Origin: Gammaproteobacteria bacterium
Lineage (GTDB): Bacteria; Pseudomonadota; Gammaproteobacteria; Pseudomonadales; Azotimanducaceae
Assembly (NCBI GenBank): GCA_026707045.1
Contig: JAPOXO010000003.1
Coordinates: 1-46,483 of the forward strand
DNA: 46,483 bases
Direction of reading: 5' to 3'
Made by a program: the position numbers and the translations under genes. Shown in pieces: positions 33,674-42,034 of the stretch (the first letter of the stretch is position 1; each line of letters begins with the position of its first letter). Under the pieces are notes generated by a model that was not told where the DNA came from, made no database searches, and saw nothing but the letters and a program-made list of their open reading frames with translations.

Positions 33674-34570
33674 ATGGGAGCACAGGTCACCACCAGAATG
33701 CAATTGAACGACTGCGCGAGGCTCGTCTTCCTCACATGCTTCCTACTCATCGGAGTGAGTCATGCTGAAACTGAGGAACAGACGGAGGAGTCTTCCGACA
33801 CGTCGGTTGAAACATTTTCTGTCTTGGACAGTCTGGAAACTCTCAACAGTTACCGAGCCGAGCGATACAAAAAGGCATCCAAAGCCTTGGCATCCTCATC
33901 TTTGAAGCATGAACACATGGAATTGGTCGCGAATGCCATGTCCAAGATGTTTGTGGGAGTCCCAGTCAGTACATACACCGAAACGGAACGGGAAGAGAGT
34001 TCAGAAGACGAATCTTCCGAAAGCTCTGCTAATTGGTCCATTGGCGATGATGGTCGCATCCAGCAGGAGAATGAATCGATTTACCGTGACCTAAACTCAC
34101 CCAGTCCATTCGTCAGTATGCCTTCTGTACCCTTCAATGCAGAAAGCGGTAAAGTCTTAGAAGAATCGGATTTGGAGGCAACTTTTGTCTTCGACGTCGA
34201 CATGAAGATGAATGCGGATGACCAGGGGGAATTCGCGGGAATGGCTGACAAGATGAAGTGGATTGCAGAAGTCACAGTGGACAAGCAAGATCAAGCTCCC
34301 AAGAACTTTGCACTCAAGCTTGCTAAACCTTTGCGAAAGCGTTTTATTTTCAAGATAGACACGCTCAAAATTGAGTGGGGATATGTCTTCAACGAAGGAT
34401 GTGCCAGCTACACAGTCGACAGAATTACCACCGAAATGGATGGATCCGCAATTGTTGCGGGCAAGCTTCATCAATTCACTGAAGCAACATATACTGACAT
34501 AGAGTGCGAACAGCCGTTACGCTTTCTATTGCCTGACGATACAGAATCCAATTTCGTTGGATTTAACTAG
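33674..34570 (+). CDS. Exported protein of unknown function
   Basis: The 298-residue product is not recognised. It has a signal peptide (hydrophobic ARLVFLTCFLLIGVSHA), an acidic Ser/Thr/Glu-rich linker (near ETEEQTEESSDTS and again ESSEDESSESSAN), and a C-terminal ~150-residue region of alternating strands (DLEATFVFDVDMKM, WIAEVTVDKQ, FIFKIDTLKIEWGYVF) that looks like a beta-rich domain. Two cysteines (EGCASYT and IECEQPL) could pair. The frame is open from a GTG at 33554, but that codon lies inside the inverted repeat loop; the ATG at 33674, preceded by GGAGG, is chosen. No operon partner. Confidence 0.7.
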   Translation: MGAQVTTRMQLNDCARLVFLTCFLLIGVSHAETEEQTEESSDTSVETFSVLDSLETLNSYRAERYKKASKALASSSLKHEHMELVANAMSKMFVGVPVSTYTETEREESSEDESSESSANWSIGDDGRIQQENESIYRDLNSPSPFVSMPSVPFNAESGKVLEESDLEATFVFDVDMKMNADDQGEFAGMADKMKWIAEVTVDKQDQAPKNFALKLAKPLRKRFIFKIDTLKIEWGYVFNEGCASYTVDRITTEMDGSAIVAGKLHQFTEATYTDIECEQPLRFLLPDDTESNFVGFN

Positions 34571-34688
34571 GGTTGAAATCCTTCAATAGGTCGAGGGAAG
34601 AGTAACGATGTGCACGATCTAATAAAGCTTTTCCCATTTGTTGCCGTGCAAATCGACCCGAGCACAAACTTAACTACACCCGTTTAAA

Positions 34689-35372
34689 TTAACAGGTGGT
34701 GGCTTGACTCACGACAAAAATAGTCAGCCAGTGTCCTTCCACCCGGTGGATATATCCTCGCCCTCGGTCCACGAGTTCCGTGGACTCTCGATTGTCAATT
34801 GTCGATGCGAAGAACTCTAGCGAATCAGGCACGACTTTCACAGTTACATCTCGAAACCCAAGATACTCTCCCACCACCGGATTAACAGCTTTATACACGG
34901 ATTCTTTAGCGCTGAAGAGAGCGGTCCGCCAGTCTCCTGAACCCGTATCTTGAACCCAACTCAATTCTGAGTCCGTTAAGAGCCTCTGTGCCACATTACT
35001 CGAAACCGCAGCAATCGGGACTAGATCCATACCTAGTCCTCGAAAGTACGTCGAGGACCCAACTAACGCACCTGCAAGTCTGTCCGAGTGAGAAATACTC
35101 CCCACAACGTTTCGAGGCCATATGGGAACTCTCCCTGAACGTCCAACAGCATTGTCTTCAATTTGAAGCTCTTCAAGCGCTATATGAGCAGCTCTTCGTC
35201 CTGAGGAAAACTGAATGCTTCGAATAATTGAAACATCTGTTAGCGCCTTCGATTCAATTGGTTTTAGATCAGCCGAATAGTCGGCTGTTCGGGAGAGTAC
35301 CAGGCAAGCATTAGAAAGAACTGGTTCGCTGACCTCGAAGTGGGGAACTCCATCTAGGCAGACGACCTTCAC
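34689..35372 (-). CDS. 4'-phosphopantetheinyl transferase (Sfp/EntD-type)
   Basis: The enzyme transfers 4'-phosphopantetheine from CoA to a serine of carrier proteins. About 227 residues show VVGSISHSDRLAGAL, the metal site GLGMDLVPI and the catalytic block ALFSAKESVYKAV, which places it in the Sfp/EntD superfamily. The frame runs upstream to 35453, but those codons are the antisense-free tRNA-Leu(UAG) gene itself, so they are not the real N-terminus; GTG at 35372, following TAAGGG, is the likely start. It lies 39 bases downstream of the tRNA on the same strand and may be co-transcribed with it. No polyketide or peptide synthetase is present in the window, so the carrier protein is unknown. 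Confidence 0.85.
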   Translation of the reverse strand: MKVVCLDGVPHFEVSEPVLSNACLVLSRTADYSADLKPIESKALTDVSIIRSIQFSSGRRAAHIALEELQIEDNAVGRSGRVPIWPRNVVGSISHSDRLAGALVGSSTYFRGLGMDLVPIAAVSSNVAQRLLTDSELSWVQDTGSGDWRTALFSAKESVYKAVNPVVGEYLGFRDVTVKVVPDSLEFFASTIDNRESTELVDRGRGYIHRVEGHWLTIFVVSQATTC

Positions 35373-35411
35373 TGCACTCAGGCCCTTATACGATTGAACG
35401 CGTCTTTGGCA

Positions 35412-35496
35412 TGGTGCCCAGGGAGGGAGTCGAACCCTCACGCCCGAAGGCACAGGAACCTAAATCCTGCTTGTCTGCCAGTTCCAACACCTGGGC
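35412..35496 (-). tRNA. tRNA-Leu(UAG)
   Basis: On the minus strand a complete class II tRNA can be folded: acceptor GCCCAGG/CCTGGGC with encoded CCA, anticodon stem GCAGG with loop containing TAG, a long variable arm (TGCCTTCGGGCGT), and T-arm GAGGGTTCGACTCCCTC. It reads CUA-type and related leucine codons. It is divergent from the second tRNA-Leu gene 207 bases away. Confidence 0.95.
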
Positions 35497-35659
35497 ATGT
35501 TGGTCTTCCACTTGAAGCTTCGGATAATCGACCCAACCCTATAAATGCTAACAGACTCGATGTACAATAATTTTTGACCTGTGAAGAAGAAAAAGTTCAA
35601 GCTACGAAATGCGTTTCCAAAGACAAAACTGCGATCAGACTCGCTCCAAACTTAGTCCA

Positions 35660-35685
35660 TTGACTGCGGTTTCGGTCTTTATAAT
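35660..35685 (+). promoter_or_regulatory. Possible promoter of the intron-bearing tRNA-Leu
   Basis: TTGACT (35660-35665) and a consensus TATAAT (35680-35685) lie just upstream of the tRNA at 35704. The 14-base spacer is shorter than the usual 17, so the -10 box is more secure than the -35. Confidence 0.4.
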
Positions 35686-35703
35686 TGGACTGCCAAAACT
35701 CAT

Positions 35704-36040
35704 GCCCGAGTGGCGAAATTGGTAGACGCAAGGGACTTAAACAGAATTTGAGCACATTGACGGCGACGTCTCTCGTGAATGGAGTCAAATTCGGGGAAAC
35801 TTCGTTTCGTTGATGCGTGGCAATCCCGAGCTAAGCAACTTCGACTCTTAAGTCGAACGTTGAAAGTGTAGAGACTTTACGGCTCCCCCTCTTACCATCG
35901 AAGCAGTCGATTCGAACTGAAAAGGTGAAGAGAAAGTCCAGACCACAAACGTTGAGAAAACAACGGCGTCCAAAGGCGTAGTGGTATGAAAATCCCTCGG
36001 AGGCAACTCCGTGCCGGTTCGAGTCCGGCCTCGGGCACCA
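35704..36040 (+). tRNA. tRNA-Leu(UAA) interrupted by a group I intron
   Basis: Exon 1 (35704-35738) holds acceptor strand GCCCGAG, the D-arm and the anticodon stem AGGGA with loop bases C, U and U34. Exon 2 (35989-36040) starts with AAAA, then TCCCT, a class II variable arm, T-arm GCCGGTTCGAGTCCGGC, acceptor strand CTCGGGC, A and encoded CCA. The joined tRNA of 87 nt has anticodon UAA and all stems pair. The intron lies between anticodon positions 34 and 35, so the tRNA is functional only after splicing. Confidence 0.95.
35739..35988 (+). ncRNA. Group I self-splicing intron (IC3-like) in tRNA-Leu(UAA)
   Basis: The 250-nt intron can be folded by eye. P1: exon CUU plus intron AAA (35736-35741) pairs with UUUGAG (35747-35752), giving the required U-G wobble at the 5' splice site. 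P2: GACG-GCGA-CGTC (35759-35770) with a GNRA tetraloop. P3: GGAGTC (35781-35786) with GGCTCC (35881-35886). P4: TCGGG (35791-35795) with CCCGA (35825-35829), inside P and Q elements resembling those of the Anabaena intron. P7: GACTTT (35873-35878) with AAAGTC (35933-35938), the guanosine site. P8: CTTACC with GGTGAAG. The last base is G (35988). There is no endonuclease frame. Confidence 0.95.
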
Positions 36041-36221
36041 TGTGGACATCAAACCAACAAGAATCCACCATATCAACCGGAATTCCGCGTTCATTCATCT
36101 GTGTAGATAGTCACTGTACAACCCTTTGAAATTCCCGTGAACTAGCCTCAGCCAGCTATATTGCCTTTAACTCTTTCTGACGATTGTTACAAACGACCAC
36201 AATTTCAGTGACTTGTGGGTC

Positions 36222-37904
36222 TCAACACTCAAGGCTCTTAGATTTGGAGCGATTCGTTTTTGCTCGGTAGAACTGGACTGACGCTTCCGCGCTCACCAAG
36301 CCCGCATCAACATCCTTCATAAGTTCTCGAGAATCTCTCTCGCTTGGTATACCTCGACCTCCGCCGCCTGGCGTCTCCATCACAAGAGTCGAACCAGCTG
36401 GAACAATTTCCTTTCCTTTTCCAGACAGGTCTCCGACACCCTTCAAATAGACTTGGCCCGGTGCTCCATCTAGAGCTCCATTTCTTCCTCGCGCGGGGTG
36501 ACCAATTCGATCAAACATCTTGGATATAACAAAGGGTGCGCCGTGAGCATGCTGGATTTCAATAACTTGGCCAAGACCGCCTCGAAATTCACCAGCTCCT
36601 CCAGAGTCTTGGCGATACTCGCGACGCATGAATACAAGAGGTGAAGTCACCTCGTTGACCTCTGTAGAAGTGGTTCGAACTCCCGAAGGAAAAGCAGTCG
36701 TAGAAAGTCCGTCTCGAGTTGCGCGAGCTCCCGTTCCCCCATTGAATATTGGATTAATCACAAAATGAGGAGACTGAAAATTCGGACTTGCACTCGAATC
36801 GCTCATGAGAACAGGATTCCAAATACATGACGAACCCTCACTAGGAACACGATCGGGTATCACCTCATTGAGACATCCAATCACTACGTCGGGCAACATC
36901 TGACCCAACGCGTGTCTTGCTGATACCGGACACGGCGGCTCTGCATTCAGAATGGACCCAACCGGTGCCGAAACCCTAATTGTTGATAACGAACCTTCGT
37001 TATTTGGAATGTCGTTCCCAATCAGACAACGAGCACCAAACGAGGCGTATGCTTCTGCATACGGAAGAGGTACATTGATTCCATACCGTGATACAGGAGA
37101 CGATCCCTCGAAGTCGATGTCGATGCTGTCTTTATGAATGGTCACTGCACATTGAACATGTATTGGATCGTCATAGCCATCGACACTCATCGAGTACTTG
37201 TAGATCCCTTGGGGCAATTGGCCAATCTCTCGTTCCATAGCTTGTCGGGAGGCATTCAGAATTTCTTCCCCGATGCTATCTAGATTCTCCAATTCAAACT
37301 CACGAACCATTTCGAGCAGTTTTGCCGAACCCGCATCGTTGCAAGCAGTGAGCGAATAGAGATCACCTTCCGCTACAACTGGATCCCGGACGTTCGCCCG
37401 AACTAGGCGCATCAGTGTCTCGTCGATGTTTCCGTTATCGAACAGCTTTGAGATAGGTACCAGCAACCCCTCTTCATACACTTCGTTTGCATCCGGCCCA
37501 AATCCTCGACCTCCGACATCCGCTATGTGACTAGTTGACGCAAAAAAGGCGACGACTCGATCATCAAGGAAGGATGGCGTAACAACAGTGAAATCGTTGA
37601 GATGTCCCGTAGCCAACCAGGGATCATTCGTGAGCAGTACATCCCCTTGGTTCAGGTCACTGATTGGAAATTCCTGCAGAAAATTCCTTACTGAACGCGC
37701 CATCGCATTCACGTGTCCAGGCGTTCCTGTGACAGCCTGTGCAATCATGTCGCCCTTGGTGTTGAACACTCCAGCTGACAGGTCTCCAGCTTCCCGTACT
37801 ACCGGAGAAAACGCTGTGCGCATCAGTGTTTGAGCCTGGTCTTCTACTATTGCTAACAATCGATCCCATACCAATTGCCGCTCGATGGCTTCAAATCTAC
37901 GCAT
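36222..37904 (-). CDS. hyuB: Hydantoinase B/oxoprolinase family protein
   Basis: A 560-residue beta subunit of the hydantoinase/5-oxoprolinase type, which hydrolyses cyclic amides with ATP, or of a related acetone carboxylase-like enzyme. The opening ERQLVWDRLLAIVEDQA, SPVVREAGDLSAGVFN, the segment LLTNDPWLATGHLNDFTVV and the C-terminal LVMETPGGGGRG are typical. The start overlaps the stop of the alpha subunit gene by eight bases, so the two are translated together. The real substrate cannot be fixed by sequence alone. Confidence 0.92.
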   Translation of the reverse strand: MRRFEAIERQLVWDRLLAIVEDQAQTLMRTAFSPVVREAGDLSAGVFNTKGDMIAQAVTGTPGHVNAMARSVRNFLQEFPISDLNQGDVLLTNDPWLATGHLNDFTVVTPSFLDDRVVAFFASTSHIADVGGRGFGPDANEVYEEGLLVPISKLFDNGNIDETLMRLVRANVRDPVVAEGDLYSLTACNDAGSAKLLEMVREFELENLDSIGEEILNASRQAMEREIGQLPQGIYKYSMSVDGYDDPIHVQCAVTIHKDSIDIDFEGSSPVSRYGINVPLPYAEAYASFGARCLIGNDIPNNEGSLSTIRVSAPVGSILNAEPPCPVSARHALGQMLPDVVIGCLNEVIPDRVPSEGSSCIWNPVLMSDSSASPNFQSPHFVINPIFNGGTGARATRDGLSTTAFPSGVRTTSTEVNEVTSPLVFMRREYRQDSGGAGEFRGGLGQVIEIQHAHGAPFVISKMFDRIGHPARGRNGALDGAPGQVYLKGVGDLSGKGKEIVPAGSTLVMETPGGGGRGIPSERDSRELMKDVDAGLVSAEASVQFYRAKTNRSKSKSLEC

Positions 37905-39966
37905 TGCCCGGATCCTTGTACATCAACAGATGATCCGATGGGAGTCGTCTAATACGGAATCCTTCTGGCACGACAGTGGTGGTATGGCGTTCAGTGATCA
38001 ATCTAGGACCCAAGACTTCCCGATTTACCTTCAAGTCCTTTCGATTCGTCATCGCAAATCTCCCGCTGCCGCGGTCTGACCTAGCAAGTTCACCTGAGCG
38101 GGTACTACGACGCGTCGCATCAACTGACGACGGTCGTACATTCTCACTTGTTGAGTTTCGGACGACTGCTACATTCAAGGTCCAGCTCATGACCTCTACA
38201 GGTGCTTCGGGGATAACCCGGCCATAAAGAGACGTGTACGTGGCTTCAAACGTCTTAAGCAGGCGATCTCGGTCAACGGACGAAGTATCGAACGATACGG
38301 AGATTTCGTGACCCTGTCCGACATATCTCATGTAAGCTGAGCCACGTTCGGTAAATTCTCCGGTCGTAGATGCACTCGCAACCACACTTGAAGCTTCTTC
38401 TCTCATATTTTTCAGTACATTCCCCACAAGCTCGGAATCGTAGTCTTCTAACAACATATGATTGCTACGGACAACTTCGTACGAAATCGGTGCGTTCAGA
38501 AAACCTATCGCAGATCCCACACCAGCGTCTTGTGGAATAACAACACAATCCAAACTGAGCTTTTCGATGAGTCTGGCCGCATGCAACGGCGCTGCGCCGC
38601 CAAACGCAATCATGGTTCGCTGGTTTAACGACTTGCCCCATTCCGATGCGTGACTTCGAGCAGCGGCGGCCATGTTCTCATCGACGATTTCCGCGATTCC
38701 ACGAGCGGCTTCGCTTGTGGAGAGCCGCAACGGTTTCGCAATTTGCGAATCTACGACCTCAACAGCTGATTCTCTGTTGAGGGTGAGATTGCCGCCGGCG
38801 AATTCACTTGGATCAAGTCTCTCCAGGACGCAATCGGCATCTGTGACAGTCGCTTTTAATCCGGCGTTGCCGTAACATGCCGGACCCGGGTCCGAGCCCG
38901 CACTTTCGGGACCAATCTGAATTCTTCCGATCTTGTCAATGCGAGCAATCGATCCTCCACCTGCTCCAATTTCGACCATTTCAATCACTGGGATGCGAAC
39001 TGGCAAGCCACTACCCTTTTTGAATCGATAGGCACGATCTACTTCAAACGCTCGAGAAAGCAATGTCTCGCCCTCATCGATGAGACTGAGCTTTGCTGTT
39101 GTGCCGCCCATATCGAACGAAATCACCTTATCGGCTCGAATTTCCCGTGCAATCTGTTCAGCCAATAAGGCCCCACCAGCAGGACCTGATTCAACAAGCC
39201 GAATTGGAAATCGACCGGCTGTTTCAAACGTGGTCAATCCACCTCCGGAAGTCATCATTAGGTAGGGACAGTCAAACCCGCGCGAATCGAGTCTTTTGGA
39301 CATCTGAGCGAGATAAAAACGCATCAGAGGGAGCACATATGCATTCGCGCAAGTTGTTGACAGTCTTTCGTATTCCCGAATTTCGGGACAAACTTCACTC
39401 GATAAACTGATGGGTATGCTTCCCATCTGCTCGCGAACGCATTGCTTGACCAACTCTTCATGCTTGCTGTTGACGTAAGAGTGCAGAAATCCAACAGCGA
39501 CGCTCTCCACGTTCTGGCGCCGCATTTCTTCGACAGCTTGATCTACTGAATCAGAATCAAGATCGACCAGTACTTCCCCGCGAGCGTTCATTCTCTCCAC
39601 GATTGGGAGTCGCAGTGTTCGCGGTACAAGCGCTACCGGGCGTTCGATGTTGATGTCGTACTGTTCAAATCGATTTTCCAGAGCCATCTCAAGGACATCT
39701 CTGTGTCCAGAGGTTGTCAGTAAAGCCGTTTTGGCTCCACGTCTCTCAATGAGAGCGTTTGTTGCAAGCGTAGTGCCGTGCAAGATGATTTCGACATCGC
39801 TTGGCAATGCGCCCGTTTCCAAGAAAATCTGCTCAATTCCGTCCATCACAGCATCGCTGGGATCTTCTCGGGAGGTCAATACTTTGGTCGAATGAACTTG
39901 GCCGTTGAGCTGAAGTACGACATCGGTGAATGTTCCTCCGATGTCAATGGCTAGACCGTTGTTCAT
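37897..39966 (-). CDS. hyuA: Hydantoinase A/oxoprolinase family protein
   Basis: The 689-residue ATP-using alpha subunit. It opens with the ASKHA-type phosphate motif LAIDIGGTFTDVVLQ, followed by LHGTTLATNALIERRGAKTALL, PLMRFYLAQMSKRL, a second phosphate motif ISFDMGGTTAKLSLI and AFGGAAPLHAARL. Length and order match known HyuA proteins. It is the first gene of a two-gene minus-strand unit with hyuB and lies divergent from prs. Confidence 0.92.
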   Translation of the reverse strand: MNNGLAIDIGGTFTDVVLQLNGQVHSTKVLTSREDPSDAVMDGIEQIFLETGALPSDVEIILHGTTLATNALIERRGAKTALLTTSGHRDVLEMALENRFEQYDINIERPVALVPRTLRLPIVERMNARGEVLVDLDSDSVDQAVEEMRRQNVESVAVGFLHSYVNSKHEELVKQCVREQMGSIPISLSSEVCPEIREYERLSTTCANAYVLPLMRFYLAQMSKRLDSRGFDCPYLMMTSGGGLTTFETAGRFPIRLVESGPAGGALLAEQIAREIRADKVISFDMGGTTAKLSLIDEGETLLSRAFEVDRAYRFKKGSGLPVRIPVIEMVEIGAGGGSIARIDKIGRIQIGPESAGSDPGPACYGNAGLKATVTDADCVLERLDPSEFAGGNLTLNRESAVEVVDSQIAKPLRLSTSEAARGIAEIVDENMAAAARSHASEWGKSLNQRTMIAFGGAAPLHAARLIEKLSLDCVVIPQDAGVGSAIGFLNAPISYEVVRSNHMLLEDYDSELVGNVLKNMREEASSVVASASTTGEFTERGSAYMRYVGQGHEISVSFDTSSVDRDRLLKTFEATYTSLYGRVIPEAPVEVMSWTLNVAVVRNSTSENVRPSSVDATRRSTRSGELARSDRGSGRFAMTNRKDLKVNREVLGPRLITERHTTTVVPEGFRIRRLPSDHLLMYKDPGNA

Positions 39967-40322
39967 GCTATTGAGTCAGTTTCCAGAATGAAGTCATTGG
40001 TTTGCACTCAGTCATCTACTATGACCTTCATAGCAGACAAGTCCCGTTTGGAGATCTAACTTCAGACAAAGATTGCATACTTTGTTCGGAAATTTTACGG
40101 TCTTGTTGAAGTTCTCCGAAGAGTGACAACCGCTTCCTATAATCTAACAGTACGTAGTTCGATCGGTTTCAACATCTCTAACAAATGAGATGCTCACCTC
40201 TCCACGGCACAAGTGGCTCGGATTCTTGCTCCGACAACACTTGAAACGAATGAAATAGCAACCGTGCTCGATTTAACCGTACTTCTCTCTCCAAATTCCT
40301 CGATCACTCTGTAGGCACTCGA
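39967..40322 (+). other. 356-bp divergent control region between hyuA and prs
   Basis: No gene seen. A perfect -10 box TATAAT occurs at 40138-40143 on the plus strand, but the -35 region (TCCGAA at 17-base spacing) is poor. No strong hairpin or repeat was noticed. Confidence 0.35.
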
Positions 40323-41270
40323 ATGGTTGGAAACGAAATCAAACTGATTGCAGGAACGTCACACATTGAATTCACGAGAGAAATTGGTCGACACTTGGGA
40401 GTCCCTTTGTCGGAGACCGAGATCATTCGGTTCGGCAACGAGAACATCATGTTTCAGTGCAAGGAAAATGTTCGAGGATCGGATGTATTCGTGGTTCAAA
40501 CTTCTTGTCCTCCCTTGTCTGACTACATCGTCGAGCTACTCATAATTATCGATGCTCTGAAGCACGCTTCTGCAGATCGCATAACTGCAGTTTTGCCATA
40601 CTTCCCCTATGCACGTTCAGACAAGAAAGACCGTCCGCGCATATCTATCACCGCCCGGCTGATGGCCGACTTGCTTCAGACAGCAGGTGCCAGCCGTGTT
40701 CTCACGATGAATCTTCATTCACCGCAAGTAGGAGGGTTCTTTCGAATTCCAGTGGACCAACTAAACGCCACGCCAATAGTTTGCGATCAACTTCGCGCCA
40801 CCACAAGCCTCGCTAATTCTGTTCTAGTTGCAAGTGACGTTAGCGAAGCAAAAGACTTGGGGGACTACGCCCATCGGCTGGGGCTGCCCATTGCAATAGT
40901 AGATAAACGTCGAGTCGATGATGCGGAAAACCCAGTCGCTGTAGGCCTGATCGGAGATGTTGCTGGAAAAAATGGGCTACTAATCGACGATGAGATCGCG
41001 AGCGGTGGCACCATGTTGGAAGCCGCACGCTTCTTGCAAGATCACGGAATTGATAGAGTCGAGGCAGCAGCTGTGCACCCCGTGTTATCGGGTCACGCCC
41101 ACGAACGTATAACGGAGTCACCCATCGAACGGTTAGTTGTCACCAACACCATACCGATAGACTCGGAATCTCCCAGTCCCAAGATCGAAGTGGTCTCGGT
41201 GGCTCAACTGTTTGCCGACGCAATACGGGCCATTCATTCTGGGGAAAGCGTCTCCACACTTTTCACATAA
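40323..41270 (+). CDS. prs: Ribose-phosphate pyrophosphokinase
   Basis: Prs makes PRPP from ribose 5-phosphate and ATP for purine, pyrimidine, His, Trp and NAD synthesis. The 315-residue sequence has ITAVLPYFPYARSDKKDRPR, LTMNLHSPQVGGFFRIPVD, the flexible-loop motif VDKRRVDD and the PRPP-binding loop LLIDDEIASGGTM. Several of these deviate from the enterobacterial type (usually DLHAxQIQGFF and VDDMIDTAGT), so this is a divergent branch, perhaps not the only prs of the genome. PyrF at 45160 is another PRPP-pathway gene in the window but not in the same operon. Confidence 0.88.
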   Translation: MVGNEIKLIAGTSHIEFTREIGRHLGVPLSETEIIRFGNENIMFQCKENVRGSDVFVVQTSCPPLSDYIVELLIIIDALKHASADRITAVLPYFPYARSDKKDRPRISITARLMADLLQTAGASRVLTMNLHSPQVGGFFRIPVDQLNATPIVCDQLRATTSLANSVLVASDVSEAKDLGDYAHRLGLPIAIVDKRRVDDAENPVAVGLIGDVAGKNGLLIDDEIASGGTMLEAARFLQDHGIDRVEAAAVHPVLSGHAHERITESPIERLVVTNTIPIDSESPSPKIEVVSVAQLFADAIRAIHSGESVSTLFT

Positions 41271-41306
41271 CGGGGAACTTGGCCAGAAAAGTCTAGCAGC
41301 GGTCAA

Positions 41307-41380
41307 TGGAGGCTGGGGTCGGAATCGAACCGGCGTACACGGAGTTGCAGTCCGCTGCATAACCACTCTGCCACCCAGCC
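41307..41380 (-). tRNA. tRNA-Cys(GCA)
   Basis: On the minus strand: acceptor GGCTGGG/CCCAGCC with T discriminator and encoded CCA, anticodon loop with GCA (GACTGCAACTC), T-arm GCCGGTTCGATTCCGAC. The 74 nt fold fully. It follows pgsA on the same strand as in enteric gammaproteobacteria (cysT). Confidence 0.95.
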
Positions 41381-41392
41381 GTCATGTTAGCG

Positions 41393-41457
41393 GTCGCCAA
41401 GTGCGGCGACATTCTACAGTTTTCAAGTTCAGTGCTTGAAGTGCTGTAAGACTGTAG
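41393..41457 (-). repeat. Stem-loops between pgsA and tRNA-Cys
   Basis: On the minus strand, CTACAGT pairs with ACTGTAG (41451-41457 and 41414-41420), enclosing TTCAAG with CTTGAA (41422-41427 and 41435-41440). A second hairpin GTCGCC/GGCGAC (41393-41398 and 41405-41410) follows. They stand where the pgsA-tRNA transcript would be processed or partly terminated. Confidence 0.5.
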
Positions 41458-41458
41458 A

Positions 41459-42034
41459 CTACTCAAGAAATCCGGCTCGAAGAGATTCCCAAGATGCTCT
41501 CAAATGGATGAACATTGACCACAGTGTTAACGCTGTCGCAATGTAAATCAGCACGAGTCCTATGATTGTCCACGGTCGATTTAGTTGCGCAGGATTTGCA
41601 AGCAATATCACCACAGCAATCATTTGGACAGATGTCTTGACCTTGGCGATTGTTGTGACGGACACTCTCGAACGCGCCTGAATCTCTGCCATCCACTCTC
41701 GCAAAGCGGCAATTAGCAATTCGCGTCCAATAATTACGAGCGCAGGTAGAGTCAGCCAAAGACTCCCATAGCAACCAACGAGTAGAACTAGAGCAGAAAC
41801 AACAACCAGCTTGTCTGCGACCGGATCGATGAATGCACCAAACTTTGTTGTTACCTCGAATTTGCGCGCCAAGAAACCGTCGAGCCAGTCAGTCAGGCAC
41901 GCTAAGGCAAACAACACTCCAGCGACCCAGTGCAAATCTCTTGTCGCAATGTAGAACAACACAAACAATGGGATTAGTGCGATTCGCAGCACCGACAAGA
42001 CATTGGGTACAAAGTTTCGCAATTGTCTAGCCAC
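41459..42034 (-). CDS. pgsA: CDP-diacylglycerol-glycerol-3-phosphate 3-phosphatidyltransferase
   Basis: PgsA makes phosphatidylglycerophosphate, the committed step to phosphatidylglycerol and cardiolipin, in the inner membrane. The 191-residue protein has four to five membrane helices and the exact CDP-alcohol phosphotransferase motif DG-x2-AR-x8-G-x3-D-x3-D, starting DGFLARKFE and ending GAFIDPVAD. It starts eight bases inside the end of uvrC and is followed by tRNA-Cys, an order conserved in gammaproteobacteria. Confidence 0.96.
   Translation of the reverse strand: MARQLRNFVPNVLSVLRIALIPLFVLFYIATRDLHWVAGVLFALACLTDWLDGFLARKFEVTTKFGAFIDPVADKLVVVSALVLLVGCYGSLWLTLPALVIIGRELLIAALREWMAEIQARSRVSVTTIAKVKTSVQMIAVVILLANPAQLNRPWTIIGLVLIYIATALTLWSMFIHLRASWESLRAGFLE

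Noticed and set aside
35831..36098. Two minus-strand reading frames of 68-87 codons
   Set aside because: They are antisense to the group I intron and the second exon of tRNA-Leu(UAA); the structured RNA explains the sequence.
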